Translations under genes and position numbers: made by a program
Shown here: piece by piece, positions 10,755 through 23,160 of the stretch
How positions within the stretch are numbered: position 1 is the stretch's first letter
Layout of the letters: every line of letters starts with the position of its first letter
Notes under the pieces: generated by a model
The model's database searches: none
What the model was told of the DNA's origin: nothing
What the model saw: only the letters and a program-made list of their open reading frames with translations
Assembly: GCA_021234155.1 (NCBI GenBank)
Contig: JAJEKV010000057.1
Coordinates: forward strand, 8,584,108 to 8,648,107
Direction of reading: 5' to 3'
DNA: 64,000 nucleotides
Origin: Isoetes taiwanensis
Taxonomy: Eukaryota; Streptophyta; Lycopodiopsida; Isoetales; Isoetaceae

Positions 10755-11339
10755 GTAAATGCATCAGACTTCTTCAAGAACATGGCAACATGCTGGCAAA
10801 GACTGTGCAGGCAACCCACATTAGGTCCCAAAGATTAATAAAACGATCATTCAACTCCCCCTTTTCCATGGCAAAGACTGTGAGCGATTGCATGGCTTGG
10901 CACAACTTGTAAAAACCATTTTCATCTCTCCAAAATCAAGTCTTAGTTCAAGCAAATACTTGGCTTATGACAAGATTTCTGAGATTAAGCAGCAAAACCT
11001 TCAATCTGAACAACTTATACAGACCATATGAGCTTGAAATGTTCTTGTCATGATGCCATGGATGCACATGGACATTCTAATATCCTATTCCTGCAAAATT
11101 GAAACATGTTCAATGCTTAAATATTTACCTTAGACTCCATTTACCAGTCTCAAATGACAAAACACAAAAGCTTATAAAGCCAACAATAATGGGCATGGCC
11201 AACGAAGATATTAGATCCATATTCAAATCTCAAAACAAAACTGCAATTGCCCTGAGATCAGTGCAAAATAAGCAGATTGCTTAACCTAGAATAGAGACAT
11301 GGAAAGCATACGGATTATAGATAAACCAAGTTGAATTGT
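10755..11339. other. Unassigned sequence between duplication and array
   Basis: This AT-rich stretch holds no recognisable gene. The short frame at 11099 has no supporting features. It ends where the tRNA-unit array resumes. Confidence 0.4.
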
Positions 11340-11851
11340 AGCAAAACAACTCCAACTTGATCAAACTTCATAAGGTTATGCCATGCTTCATGTTGACCAA
11401 CCTTGAACGTATTTAGACATATATTCATAGAGGAGTCATGCTTTGCGCGATCAAACCTTAGAGGGGTTATCCTTGCTTGATGAAACTTTAGTTGTAGCAC
11501 AACTTTACAATTACGTCGATCTGCAATAAGACCTTAATTCTATTTAGACATAAATCTATAGAGGGATTATGCCTTGCTCGATCAAACCTCAATCATAGAG
11601 CGTTATCATTGCTCGATCAAACTATAGTTGTGGTACAACTTCACAGTTATGTCCTTCGGCGAGTTCACGAAGTGTCAGCACGCTCATAAAACAAACCGAC
11701 CAAGATGGGGTTCGAACCCATAATCTCCCATTTCGGAGGCGAGCGCCTTGTCCATTAGGCCACATGGTCATTGCTATATTTGGATTTTCACCTGAGACAC
11801 TAGGATGGTTTGTGTTTTTCTTTTAAGTAAGGAACAAGTATGGTAGGCAAC
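11340..11851. repeat. tRNA-unit array, interrupted by LINE
   Basis: It holds the 'gccatgcttcatgttgacc' part, the 'gctcgatcaaacc' sub-repeats and one tRNA-Arg-like sequence. It ends at 'atggtaggcaac' (11840-11851), which is repeated after the LINE at 14792-14803. Confidence 0.85.
11697..11769 (-). tRNA. tRNA-Arg(CCG)-like, degenerate anticodon stem
   Basis: This 73-nt copy has A-box (TGGCCTAATGG) and B-box (GGTTCGAACCC) matches. The loop reads CTCCGAA, so the anticodon is CCG. The 3' half of the anticodon stem is ATGGG against CTCGC, leaving only partial pairing. It is probably a pseudogene or a poor tRNA. Confidence 0.6.
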
Positions 11852-12143
11852 TTTACTGGACACTTTGTATCAGGACCTGCTCCATTCTCGACAGGGACGT
11901 CTTCCAGGTGTTCATGATCGTGATATTTTGGCACAGATCCAAGCATTGGAGGAAGAGCAAATTCAGCAAGCAAAGATGAAGGCAGGTCTGCAGTGGTTTC
12001 GTGATGGAGACCGTTGTACGGGCTTCTTTTTTCGTGCAGCTAAGAGGCATCGCATGACATCAACCAGAGCCGACTGAACTCAGGCAGCATCTGCATAACC
12101 ACTTCCAGACATTTTTTGCTGAGAAACACCCTTTCAATCAGAA

Positions 12144-13439
12144 ATGCAAGATGTTGTTTTATCTAGGATTTCCCCCATCATCTCTGGTGAGCAACGCGAG
12201 TCAATAGAGGTGGCTATGACAGCTGATGATTTAGGTTCGGCAGTCTTTGTACTGAAAAGAGGCAAATGCCCAGGTTTGGATGGTTTGCCAATTGAGTTCT
12301 TCCAGGAGTATTGGGAATGGCTGGAGCGAGCTGTGTATGATGCTTTCTGTGACTTTCGGCGGTCCACTGCTTTGGATAGAATTCTAAACACAGGTGCCAT
12401 CTCACTCATCCCCAAGGTCAAGGATCCTCAGACTATTTCAGATTGGCGGCCCATTACCTTATTGTCGTCCGTATATAAGATCTTCGCCAAGGCTTTTGCA
12501 GAGCGGGTAAAGGACATCTTGGCAGAGTCCATCTCAACAACCCAGTCAGGTTTTCTTCCAAAACGGTGCATTTTGAATAATGTTGCTGCTGCTTACGAGG
12601 GAATTTATTGGGCACGTAGGCAAAACCTTCCAGTTGTATACCTTAAGCTTGATTTTGCAAAAGCGTATGACAGTGTCAGCTGGGAATTCATGCGCCGCTG
12701 TATGCTGAGACTGGGATTTGGGGAACAGATCACATCAGATATTATGAAGTTGCATATCTCCGCTCGGGCGACTGTCCTGTTCCATGGTGAGCCGTCACAT
12801 GCCTTTTCACTCGGTCGTGGTATTCGCCAGGGATGCCCTTTAGCACCATTGCTTTTCACAATTGTTGCAGAGGCTTTGTCACAGTTATTCACCATTGCAA
12901 CGACAGAGGGACTTCTCCATGGTCTTGCAATGGAGGACGGCCCACAAGAGGTGTGCAATCAATATGCAGACGACACGTTCCTCTTCCTAATCGCTAATGA
13001 TGAGAATCTTGCTGCTGTCAAAATGCTTTTAGATAGTTTTTCACTGGCTTTTGGTGTTCTTGTGGGGTGGCAGAAGTGTACAGCTCTGTGGACATTGGAT
13101 AATCCGGCTCCGGCATGTGTTCACGATTATCCATGGAAATTACTTGCGCATGGACAGGCCATCAAGTTGTTGGGGATTCCAGTTGGCATCCGTGTTACTA
13201 TGGGGGCTGCATGGGAGGAGATCATTAGGGGTTTGGAGAAGCACTTGTTCTGGTGGTCCACTGCTAAGTTGTCTCTTGCGGGTCGCATTACAGTGGCCAA
13301 GTCAGTCCTTAGTAGTACCCATGTTTATATGGCATCCTTACTGCTAGCACCACAGATCAAAGTGCGTGAGCTCATTGCAATAGTTTGGAACTTTATTTGG
13401 GCAGGTACTAAGGAAGGTGATGTGGTTAAGGTGGCTTGA
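12144..13439 (+). pseudogene. LINE reverse transcriptase remnant
   Basis: The 431-codon frame carries the RT motif series in order: GKCPGLDGLPIEFF (about 30-45), WRPITLLSSVYKIFAK, FLPKRCILNN, LKLDFAKAYDSVSW (motif A), RGIRQGCPLAPLLF (motif B), NQYADDTFLF (catalytic YADD, near 12963), and LLGIPVG toward the end. Upstream, 11865-12077 holds the conserved LQWFRDGDRCTGFFF segment in a frame closed by TGA. Downstream 13436-13840 continues the thumb region in another frame. The enzyme would reverse-transcribe LINE RNA at a nicked target. Product function is known for the family; inactivity here follows from the breaks. Confidence 0.93.
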
Positions 13440-13978
13440 TCGAAGTGCATCCTTCCAAAATGGGCAGGTGGTCTGGGTATCAGATGGACTTCTTACTGCA
13501 GAGCAAAGTGCTTATTTCAAAGTTCATTTGGAGACTCCTGAATGGTGAGGATGACTCTCCTGGTTCACGCCTTCTTAGACAAGCTCTTGGTCACTGTATC
13601 CCTCTAGGCAAGAAGGCTGTCAAGCCAGTCCTACCTTGGGCTTTATTTCAGACTCTGCAGCCTTTTCCAAGTGCTTCTCCATTTTTGAGTGGCTTATTGG
13701 CAGCATGGGAGGCAGTCAGACATCTTTTCTGGCCATGCCCCTCTATCCACACCCTATTGGAGACTCCATGGTGGTGGGCGCCACTGCCTCCAGACCCCTC
13801 AGCACCTCCATTGGCAGCCTCAGTTCATCCCCTTACATAGAGACGATGGGTTCTTGCAGGTGTTGTCTCTATTCAAGCATGGTATGAGGAGGGTCGCCTA
13901 CTGTCTTGGCCTGAATTTCAGGCAAAGTTCCTGCTCTCTCGTTGGGATACATCTCTATGGGAGAAGGTCGCAGAAAAT

Positions 13979-14608
13979 TTGCCTCTTATAGTGCAAGTTG
14001 GTGTTGCTGAAAGGGTGCCATGGGACTGTCATGAAAGTATTCACAAAGGCAAGCAATTTGTCAGATCAGTATATCGCCTTCTTTTAGCACCACAACCCCT
14101 CCAGTTGCCAGATGGGTGGCACCTACATGTTCCACAGCCCACTTTGTGTCGTACATGGCGATGGCTTTGGGATAGGTTGCTCCACCCTAAAGTCTGGCAG
14201 GTTATCCACAGGTGCCTGCGGGTTAATGCCTTTCGACATCGCTATGATCTTCGCATATCTGCAGTATGCTCGCTCTGTCTTTCGGACGTTGACACTCTTG
14301 AGCATTGTCTCTTTGATTGTCCTGAGGTTCAAATAGCGTGGTCCTGGCTACAAGGTTTGTTTAACAGTACATTGGACTGCCGATGCATCCTTTTGGCGTC
14401 CTATCCCAACGCATGGCCTCCAGCTAAACAAAGGGCATTTCATCTTGGTTCTGGTTGGCTCCTATGGTCGATATGGGAGCGTCGCAGACACCACATCTTT
14501 CAGGGCATTTATTCATCTGAACACAGTGTTATTACAGTGGCCCAGAAAAAGATATTGACAGCCTGCGAATGTTCCTCCCTTGACTCAGAAATGGTGGAAC
14601 GCATCTGA
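13979..14608 (+). pseudogene. LINE C-terminal zf-RVT-like segment
   Basis: This frame contains WWRWLWDRLL-type aromatic sequence (here RTWRWLWDRLLHPKVW) and the Cys/His cluster CSLCLSDVDTLEHCLFDC, as in the zinc-binding tail of plant LINE polyproteins. It is followed by the 3' untranslated region and oligo-A. A frame break near 13840-13979 separates it from the thumb region. Confidence 0.85.
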
Positions 14609-15626
14609 ATTCAGTATCTTCGAATTGATTCTTATCATTAGTCTCCTATTCTGGAGTAAGTACATTGTGCTCCAGGCTCGTGCTCCTATGGCATCTTTGT
14701 GTGCTTACACAGTTAGATGAGACATGTAAATTTTGTATTTTTTCTCTGATTAATAAACTTTTTGGCTTTCGTCCTTCCAAAAAAAAAAAGAATGGTAGGC
14801 AACCATCTAAACCTGACTCCAAAAGGATTTTTTTTTTTTTATCAACCTTACAACTAGTCGTATATAAGAACAATCCCACAAAATTCATACATCTGCTAAA
14901 TCTATCCTTATGGCGTATTCTATAGAAAACCATAAACTAACTTGTAATGGATTTGGGACCAAAAGAATCTAAGGACACAAGATTTATAGCTCATTTATAT
15001 GCCTAGTACAGATTCCAGTATTGCGCCTAATGAAACCTTTATTTTTGTTCAATATAATCCAACAGTAATTTGGCGTATTTCGCAAAAAAGAGAAAAGAAA
15101 AAGAAAAAGAGAGTAATTTTTGCGTAATTTGGCAGGTTCACATATTATGAATCACTCGTACTTCTTGGTCAATATAATAGAGATATGTATGCCTTATATT
15201 ATATTTTAGAACCAAGTAAGCAACATGTAAAAAATCAACTAATGCTCCAACTTCATCAAACTTCATAAGGTTATGCCATGCTTCATGTTGACCAACCTTG
15301 AACGTATTTAGACATATAATCATAGAGGAGTCATGCTTTGCTCGATCAAACCTTAGAGGGGCTATCCTTGCAGTTGTAGCACAACTTTACAGTTGCGTCG
15401 ATCTGCAATAAGACCTTAATTCTATTTAGACATAAATCTATAGAGGGATTATGCCTTGCTTGATCAAACCTCAATCATACTTAAAAATAAATTACAGAGG
15501 GTTTACAGATTAATCAATCAAACCTTAGAGTGTTATCATTGCTCGATCAAACTATAGTTGTGGTACAACTTCACAGTTATGTCCTTCGGCGAGTTCATGA
15601 AGTGTCAGCACGCTCATAAAACAAAA

Positions 15627-15700
15627 CGAACCAAGACGCGATTCGAACCCATAATCTCTCGCTCCGGAGGCGAGCACCTTGTCCATTAGGTCACATGGTC
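15627..15700 (-). tRNA. tRNA-Arg(CCG)-like, one-base insertion
   Basis: Anticodon arm CTCGC-CTCCGGA-GCGAG is intact (anticodon CCG). The acceptor 3' strand carries an extra base and the T arm is changed (GGGTTCGAATCGCG). Likely a tRNA pseudogene. Confidence 0.6.
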
Positions 15701-16633
15701 ATATTTGGATTTTCACCTGAGACACTAGGATGGTTTGTGTTTTTCTTTTAAGTAAGAAACAAGAATGGTAGGCAGCCATCTAAACCTGACTCAAAAAGGA
15801 TTTTTTTTTATCAACCTTACAACTAGCCGTATATAAGAACAATCCCACAAAACTCATACATCTGCTAAATCTATCCCTATGGCGTATTCTATAGAAAACC
15901 ATAAACTAACTTGTAATGGATTTGGGACCAAAAGAATCTAAGGACACAAGATTTATAGCTCATTTATATGCCTAGTACAGATTGCAGTGTTGCGCCTAAT
16001 GAAACCTTTGTTTTTGTTCAATATAATCCAACAGTAATTTTGCGTATTTCGCAAAAAAGAGAAAAGAAAAAGAAAAAGAGAGTAATTTGGCGTAATTTGG
16101 CAGGTTCACATATTACGAATCACTCAAATACTTCTTGGTCAATATAATGGAGATATGTATGCCTTATATTATATCTTAGAACTAAGTAAGCAACATGTAA
16201 AAAATCAACTAATGCTCCAACTTGATCAAACTTCATAAGGTTATGCCATGCTTTCATGTTGACCAACCTTGAACGTATTTAGACATATATTCATAGAGGA
16301 GTCATGCTTCGCTCGATCAAACCTTAGAGATGTTATCCTTGCTTGATGAAACTTTAGTTGTAGCACAACTTTACAGTTACGTCAATCTGCAATAAGACCT
16401 TAATTCTATTTACACATAAATCTATAGAGGGATTATGCCTTGCTCGATCAAACCTCAATCATACTTTAAAATAAATGGTAGAGGGTTTACAGCTTAATCA
16501 ATCAAACCTTAGAGCGTTATCATTGCTCGATTTAGAGCATTATCATTGCTCGATCAAACTATAGTTGTGGTACAACTTCACAGTTATGTGCTTCGGCGAG
16601 TTCATGAAGTGTCAGCACGCTCATAAAACAAAC

Positions 16634-16706
16634 CGACCAAGATGGGACTCGAACCCATAATCTCTCGCTCCGGAGGCGAGCGCCTTGTCCATTAGGCCAC
16701 ATGGTC
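16634..16706 (-). tRNA. tRNA-Arg(CCG), consensus copy
   Basis: The 73-nt sequence folds as a cloverleaf. The acceptor starts GACCATG with a single U-U mismatch, the A box is TGGCCTAATGG, the anticodon arm is CTCGC-CTCCGGA-GCGAG (CCG) and the T arm is ATGGG-TTCGAGT-CCCAT. The discriminator base is G and CCA is not encoded, as in nuclear tRNA genes. Whether it is transcribed is unknown. Confidence 0.8.
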
Positions 16707-17390
16707 ATTGCTATATGTGGATTTACACCTGAGACACTAGGATGGTTTGTGTTTTTCTTTTAAGTAAGAAACAAGAATGGTAGGCAACCATCTAAACCTG
16801 ACTCAAAGAGGATTTTTTTTTTATCAACCTTATAACTAGCCGTATATAAGAACAATCCCACAAAATTCATACATCTGCTAAATCTATCCCTATGGCGTAT
16901 TCTATAGAAAACCATAAACTAACTTGTAATGGATTTGGGACCAAAAGAATCTAAGAACACAAGGTTTATAGCTAATTTATATGCGTAGTACAGTTACCTA
17001 TTTAAGCCTAATGAAACCTTTGTTTTTGTTCAATATAATCAAAGCGATAATTTGGTATTTTCATAAAAAAAAAAAAGAAAAAAAAGAAAAAGAGAGTAAT
17101 TTGGTGTAATTTGGCAGGTTCACATATTACGAATCACTCGTACTTCTTGGTCAATATAATGGAGATATGTATGCCTTATATTATATTTTAGACTAAGTAA
17201 GCAACATGTAAAAAATCAACTAATGCTCCAACTTGATCAAACTTCATAAGGTTACCAGGGCATGTTGACCAACCTTGAGCGTTATTTAGACATATATTCA
17301 TGAAGCTATAAATAATATATTGTAGCAATAAGAGAGTAACTTTCGAAGAGCTCCATTATTTCGTCAATTGCAATAAGTCGTTTAATTCCT

Positions 17391-19250
17391 TATGCCATTT
17401 GCTCTATAGAGGATTTTATCCTTTTTCTTTTCCCTACACACTTCCATTTGTTTTTACCTTTTTTCTCGTTTTCTTTACATGCTTTCTTTTCTTCTTTTTA
17501 GAGCATTATTTTTTTTTTTCCACCCCTTTCCCCCTCAACTTTTTTCCTTCCTATTCCCTTTCCATCTACCTTTTCAAGATGGACTCGAACCTTTCTATTT
17601 TCTCTTTTCGGACCCCTTCCTTCTTCCCTTTCTTTGTGGTTTTTTTCCTTTCCTTTCCCTTTTCCTCTTCCCTTCCTTTTCCATTTCCTTTTTTCCATGC
17701 CCTTTTCTCCACAGGCAACCTTCCCAAAAGAGGTTTTTTTTTTTCTATGCCCATTTTTCTCTTTTCTCCACCATTTTTCCTCTTCCCCTTTTTCTTTTTT
17801 TCCTTTTCCTTTTTATGCATTTTCCCAAAAAATTTTTACCCTTTTCTTCACCCTTTTTCCTCTTTCCCTTTATCTTGTTCCCTTTTCCCCTTCCCTGTTT
17901 TTTTTTTTCTCATGGCCTTATTCCGGTTTCCTTTTCCCCTTTCTTTTCTATTTTCTTTAATTTTCACTTTCCCTTTTTTCCATGCCTTTTTTCCTTCTCT
18001 TTCCCTTTTTTTTCCCCTTCTCTTTTCCTTTCCCATGCCTTTTTTGCTTCCGTTTTAATACGCTCTTTTTTGAAAACTTTTTTCCCTTTCTTCACCTTTT
18101 TCCCTCTTCCCATTTTTTTCCATGCCCTTCCCCTTCCCTTTTCCATTTTATCTCTTCCTTTTTCTTCGTGCACTTTTTTCAAATTTCCTTTCCCCTCCCT
18201 CTTTCTTTTTTCTTTCGCATTTCTTTTTTCCATGCCTTTTTTCCTTTCCTTATCCTCTTCCCCTTTATCTCGTACCCTTTCCGCCTTCCCTTTTCCCGTT
18301 TCCCTCTTCCCTTTTTTTAGCTTCCCTTTCCCCTTTATTTTTCTTTTTTCTTTTCGTTTCCCTTTCCCTTTTTCCATGCCCTTTTTCCCTTCCTTTCTCC
18401 CCATCCTTTTTTTGTTCCCCTTTTTCCTTTCCTTTTCCTCATTTTCCCAACCTTTCACTCTTCCCCTTTTTTTCCGGTGCCCTTATCCCATGCCATTTTC
18501 TCTTCCCTTTTCTTCTTTCCTCATCCTTTCTCTTTTCTCCTTTTTCCCTTCCATTTTTTCATACCCTTTTTCCCTCCCTTCTCCCCTTTCTCTTCCCCTT
18601 TTTCCCGTGCCTTTCACCATTTTCCTTTTCCCTTTCCCTTTCCCTTTCTCTTTTCCCGGTGGCCTTTTTTCTATTCTATTTTCCTCCTCTCCTAACACTT
18701 TCTCTCTTCCCTTTTTTTCCCTTCCATTTCCCCCCCACCCTCGCCTTTTCCCTTTCCCTTTCCCTTTCCCTTTCCTTTTTCCTTCCCCTTTTTTCTTTTT
18801 TTTTTTTCCTTTCCTTTTCCCTTCCCTTTTCCTTCGGCCCTTTTGCCTTCACTTTCTCCTTTTCTTTCGGCCCTTTTGCCTTCCCCTTTTTCATTTTCTC
18901 CTTCCCTTTCCCTTTTTCACTTCCCCACTTTTTTTTTCTTTTTCCCACTTTCCCTTTTCCTTTTTCTATTTTCATCTATCTATCTATCTATCTTTTATTT
19001 CTATTTTCCCTTTTTCCTTTCTCCCTTTCCTTTTGTCCTTTTCCCTTCCCTTTTCCATTTTTCCTCTCTTTTCCCTTTTTCCTTTCCCCTTTTACCCCTT
19101 CACTGTCGGATTGAGTGAATCTTATTGAAGCAACAATCAAGATGAAATTTTTGTTGAAGTCATGCACATGTCATCTTCACCGTCGATCGATCAAATTCTC
19201 AACCATTCGATCTAGGTCTCCATGGAAGACACATGCTATATTTATTTTTA
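17391..19250 (-). mobile_element. Decayed polypyrimidine Helitron relative
   Basis: About 1.7 kb of CCCTTTT-type sequence ends at 19100-19210 with a segment whose reverse complement (containing 'aatttcatcttgattg' and 'ttgcttcaata') resembles the 5' subterminal part of Helitron E (55985-56035). This implies minus orientation. Neither a hairpin/CTAG 3' end nor a clean 5' TC is visible, so both ends look lost. Helitron D starts immediately to the right. Open frames here are low-complexity artefacts. Confidence 0.55.
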
Positions 19251-19771
19251 TCTTATATTATAATGTTGTGTAATGGACCACGCCCTAATCTGGACGGTTT
19301 GGATTCATTCGTATCACGTGGCATCATCCTAACCTTTCCTTGCAACTTACCTCTTTTTAGGGTTTTTTAGGGTTGTACTTTACGGCTGGAGCTGCTTGAT
19401 CTTCGGCTTCATTTGGCTAGGAATCCAATTCACTGAGAGGCGAGCCATTCCGGCATTGCCCAAAGGTTTGATGGATGCCAGTTCAAAGCCAAAAGCGCGA
19501 GAGTTTCTTTGGATACCGGTGAAAGATCGAATCTATAGTATCCAGTGAAAGGTCGAATCTATATTTCTATATTTTGTTCTTCAGTGCCGATTCTATATTT
19601 TGTGTTTGAATGGATACGAATTTGGCCCAGGGAAAGATCAATTCTATTTTTTTCGTTCTTGGTCGCGGGGAAAGTTTTACGCTTCTTTGCCATGCCGCTA
19701 TCCCTTTTGGAGAAAAAATAAGGTATGTGTTGTTTTGTTTCCATGGATATGGATCAGACTCTATTCATGCT

Positions 19772-20122
19772 TCAAATTTCATGCACTTGCATTTTCGTGA
19801 TTGGATCTGATTGGATGTGTTCAAGCTTCCCTTTGAAATGTGGGATATGGGTATGGAGCCGTTTCTCCATCTGGGGCATTCCACAAAAGCGTGTATAGCT
19901 TCCAACATGAAGCGGATTTGTGGGTTCTCTGACCATGGCAACCCTGTATGCTTTCTCGCCCCTTCCTGTCCCCTTGCCTAGCCATAAAAACTTGCATATC
20001 TGTTGATCACCGCCCATGTTGGATTTGCCTTGATAGCCTTTTTTAAAGAACTCATGAGCTCTGCAAAAAAAAAAAAAAGATATCGATTCAATAAACACTA
20101 ACTCATCATCCATGTTCAACAT
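19772..20122 (-). pseudogene. Unrecognised coding-like fragment in Helitron D
   Basis: A minus-strand open frame contains FKKGYQGKSNMGGDQQIC, then a basic stretch, then EPTNPLHVGSYTRFCGMPQM. It has coding-like composition but I recognise no family. Part of the N-terminal side is read through an oligo-A tract and is unlikely to be coding. Confidence 0.3.
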
Positions 20123-20336
20123 ATCGCTTCAAAAGTTTACCTGTTGTGATAGGGTTGTGGCATTGAACTAATTATAATTTACATGTTTAGGTTACGTACT
20201 CTACGGGTAACTGGCGGGAAGAAGTGCTAGACTTTTGGAGTTGGAATGGGAATCTTTGTTCGTCTCCAAAGGCGATCTGGATGCTTACGGAGATAGAACT
20301 TCAATAGTACTTGGCCACGAGATAGGTATAAGAGTA

Positions 20337-20557
20337 AATCCATGTCTCACACTAACTATGATGGGGTTGCGGTAAGGTGGGGCCTTACTCATCATCTTGA
20401 AAAGTCTTTGCATGATTGTTGTCAAGCATGCATGGATCAGGCTAGAAGGCCAAACCAGGTGAAAAGAAATGCAACGTATGGGTGTTTTGTCTTGCAGAGA
20501 ATGGCTGCTTTTCTCCCGACATTTATGAACATACACCAAGAGCGCGGGCTGAAACAG
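20337..20557 (+). pseudogene. Captured exon with Cys-rich, PAN/Apple-like segment
   Basis: The frame reads YDGVAVRWGLTHHLEKSL, then DCCQACMDQARR, and ends at a GTAATG donor (20558). After ARR the sense is best kept by shifting one base: that frame reads AKPGEKKCNVWVFCLAEN and GCFSPDIYEH. This indicates a single-base deletion near 20450. The Cys spacing recalls PAN/Apple-type segments of plant proteins, but that assignment is from memory of the pattern and moderate at best. The fragment is alone and cannot make a full protein. Confidence 0.45.
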
Positions 20558-20754
20558 GTAATGGACTGCTATTTTTTTCCAGAGGGCTACCTTTACTTTC
20601 TAATGAAAACATCTTTTCATGCTTGCATTTTTCTTTCTTATTGGAACTTATTTGACATTCACAGAACTTTCTCAGTAATGATTAGTGTGCTTCTTATTGA
20701 TTGTCTATATGTTTTTATAATATACAAAAACCATACTTGATGTTTGAGATCTCT

Positions 20755-21650
20755 CTTATGTCAGAAAATTGTGCAGCATATGATCATGCTTTAAAAATAT
20801 GTAGGAATCAAAACGCCTTCTCACAGACCAAATGGGTTCAGGCTATAGCGGAGCTCTGGAAGATGCGGGGAGCAAGATTTGACAGTTTCTTGAGAATAGG
20901 AACTTTTTGTTGGAGTATTATGATCACAGTTTATACCGGCAAGGACATATAGATGAAGCTCTTACTCTCTTTAGAGAAATACGAGCAAAATGTTGTTTCA
21001 TGGAATCTTGCGACCACGAGGTCTATGTCACGTTGTAGGTTCTACATTTTGTAACAACCCAATCTTCTTCTACTCTATTTTCCACATAGATCTGATTAAA
21101 CATGTTGTCACATATGCTAACAAGAAAAGGCGGTGGAAGAAAGCGCACATAAGGCAAATCTACTAAAAGGGTATCTTCAAAAAGAGGCCTAAAGTCGCCA
21201 TCGAGGATTTGCAAGCGACAAAAGGATTTTTTTCGGGGTCTATGCTTAGCGCATCTTTGATAGATGAGATCAGTTTTGTCATAATACTCCACCAAAATCT
21301 TAAGAGTACTTCTCCATCAATAGGTACCATATGTGGTATAGTACCCAAATCTAAAAGGCTTCTTGCATCAAAGACACGGCAAGAAGACTATCCTCTTTAG
21401 AGACTCTATATTGAGATTGATAGGCTTAGAACTTAACACAGTCAAGGTTCCATGCTCATCTTTGAGATCTGAGAAAGAAATGCGCACGAGATGAAGGTGT
21501 GCGAGGGGCGACCTCTTCTCTAGACACCATTCTTCTTGCATCGAGTTTACGCTAAACCAATTTCCTCCATCGGCCACCTTTGCAATAAATATGTTCTTAG
21601 AATTTCCCCTGCGGATCCACAACCCGGAAAATGCACGTAGATATCGAAGA
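20755..21650. other. Further exon-like fragments in Helitron D, unassigned
   Basis: On the minus strand, frames at 21368-21622 (containing LHLVRISFSDLKDEHGTLTV) and 21023-21348 (containing FCRLQILDGDFRPLFEDTLL and VPIDGEVLLRF) look coding-like but switch frame. On the plus strand about 20930-21030 holds GHIDEALTLFREIRAK, which resembles a helical-repeat (PPR-like) motif. None can be named securely; all may be capture products. Confidence 0.3.
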
Positions 21651-21659
21651 ATCGAAGCG

Positions 21660-23160
21660 TGGATCCCTTACGGAACATGAAAAGAAGTCACCCCTTCATT
21701 GGATCTTTGCATTTTACGAATAGACACCATTCTTGGGTTTTGGTGGAGGGCATATACTACATCATGCTCTCCTATGGAATAGGCGATAAAATTTGCAAGA
21801 AGAATCATGACGAGATACCATCAAGGAAGGTGTGCATGCAAAAATCTCTTTGGAAAAGCCATACAAAAGGACGAATGCGGTTCTCAGGTGCACAAGGTTT
21901 TAATTTTGTGAAGATCATGTGCCCTGCATAAAAGCATGGCGCATGGCGAAGGGTATGGCTTTGAAGGGTCCCGATCATAAATACCATGGAAGAAAAAGCC
22001 TTCTTAATGGAGCAGCTTCGCTATTCACATGAATCGTGTCATCTTTCATGAGCTTTTTTTACATTATACGCCTCTTTAAATCTCTCAAAGAAAGTGAAAT
22101 ACCCACAGGATCTGACACCGCCATGTTAGACTGCATATTGTCTATAGTTGGAAACCATTCTGGAGCTGCAAATTAAAATCGTAAAAGACAAGCACAAGTT
22201 GGAACAAAAAGATCCCAACATCTGTGCTACAATTTGGGTATCGGCGGCTTGAGGAGGTTTGGATCAGAAAAAATTGGATTATGAGATGCAGCGGAGATTT
22301 GGATAAGAAAAAATTGGATTATGAGACATCTAAGAATGGCATTGGACTTTATGGTAGTCACAACAGCCTTGGGGACTAGATAGCAAGACCATGTGAGCAA
22401 ATGATAATGTACTGAAATATCCATATTATTTAGTGAATATCCATGTTATATAGTACTGTAATATTAAAGGCATTCTTTTATTCTTTTTGTGTATGTCTTC
22501 TATCAACACAAAGCTAAAGCATGTATCTAGATGTGTAAAGAAAAAGGCATGTTATATGGAGAATTATCCATGTTAATAAGAGCTACACAAAGTACTTTGC
22601 AATGTTAATGAATGTTATCTTATGCATGGATGGACAAGAAAATCAACATCTAAAACATTATATCATCCTCAAAGAAGCAACCATAGAACTATATCATAGC
22701 TAAAACGTTATATCATCCTCAAAGAAGCAACCATAAAACCACATTATAGGAGTTGTTACTGCAAGATTGGAAAGAGGTGGTTTGTTAGATCTCTAGCAAC
22801 AAACTTTGAAGATAGCATTTATAAGAGTTGTGCAACAACGCAAAACCTAAAGCATTTAAGTAGGATCTATTAAACCTAAAGCATTTAAGTAGGATCTATA
22901 ATGTCCCTCATATCTATGCAATGACAGGCTCTGGTTCAACTATTCGGTATTTCAACTATTCACGCAATTGAATAGGCAACATTTCTAAAAGTCCAAAGAT
23001 ATACGCAACACAACTATTCATGTACATCACCAGGAACTTCCATCGATGGTGGGCAATTACATATATCAAATAGAATAGGCAAATTACAAAAGTAAGAATT
23101 GCATAGTGATGGGCTCACTTTCTCCATTGCAGCCCAAAACATTTATCGCCTCTCAACTTA
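21660..23160. other. Remainder of Helitron D, no gene recognised
   Basis: This AT-rich sequence has short local duplications (for example 'ggatyagaaaaaattggattatgaga' twice at 22259-22330, and 'ctaaagcatttaagtaggatcta' twice at 22850-22900). No coding region is supported. Confidence 0.4.

Larger units (their letters stand above)
11852..14791 (+). mobile_element. 5'-truncated LINE (L1-like plant non-LTR retrotransposon)
   Basis: The element is flanked by a 12-bp target duplication (ATGGTAGGCAAC at 11840-11851 and 14792-14803) and ends in an oligo-A tail (about 14779-14790). It begins just upstream of the reverse transcriptase, having lost ORF1 and the endonuclease. It contains a pre-RT segment, the RT, the thumb/linker and a C-terminal zf-RVT-like segment, spread over several frames. 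Clean insertion into a tRNA unit shows it came after array formation. It is dead: stops and frameshifts separate every block. Confidence 0.92.
14792..17390. repeat. tRNA-unit array, about 2.5 units
   Basis: Successive 'gccatgcttcatg' landmarks at 15276, 16246 and about 17258 give unit lengths of 970 and 1,012 bp. Each unit has, in order: oligo-T/'atcaaccttacaactag'; 'tctatagaaaaccataaact'; an oligo-purine block; the 'gccatgcttcatgttgacc' block; three or four 'gctcgatcaaacc' sub-repeats; and a minus-strand tRNA-Arg-like sequence. The last unit decays into unrelated sequence near 17290-17390. Confidence 0.9.

Noticed and set aside
11315-11500. Recurring short minus-strand frame (LQLKFHQARITPLRFDR...) in each array unit
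   Set aside because: It recurs only because the unit is repeated; frame length and ends vary with each indel and no protein family is apparent. It also occurs near 3346, 15138, 23115, 24095, 26163, 42614 and 43580.
20285-20539. Minus-strand frame opposite the Cys-rich exon
   Set aside because: The plus strand has the donor site and conserved Cys pattern, so the minus frame is a shadow.
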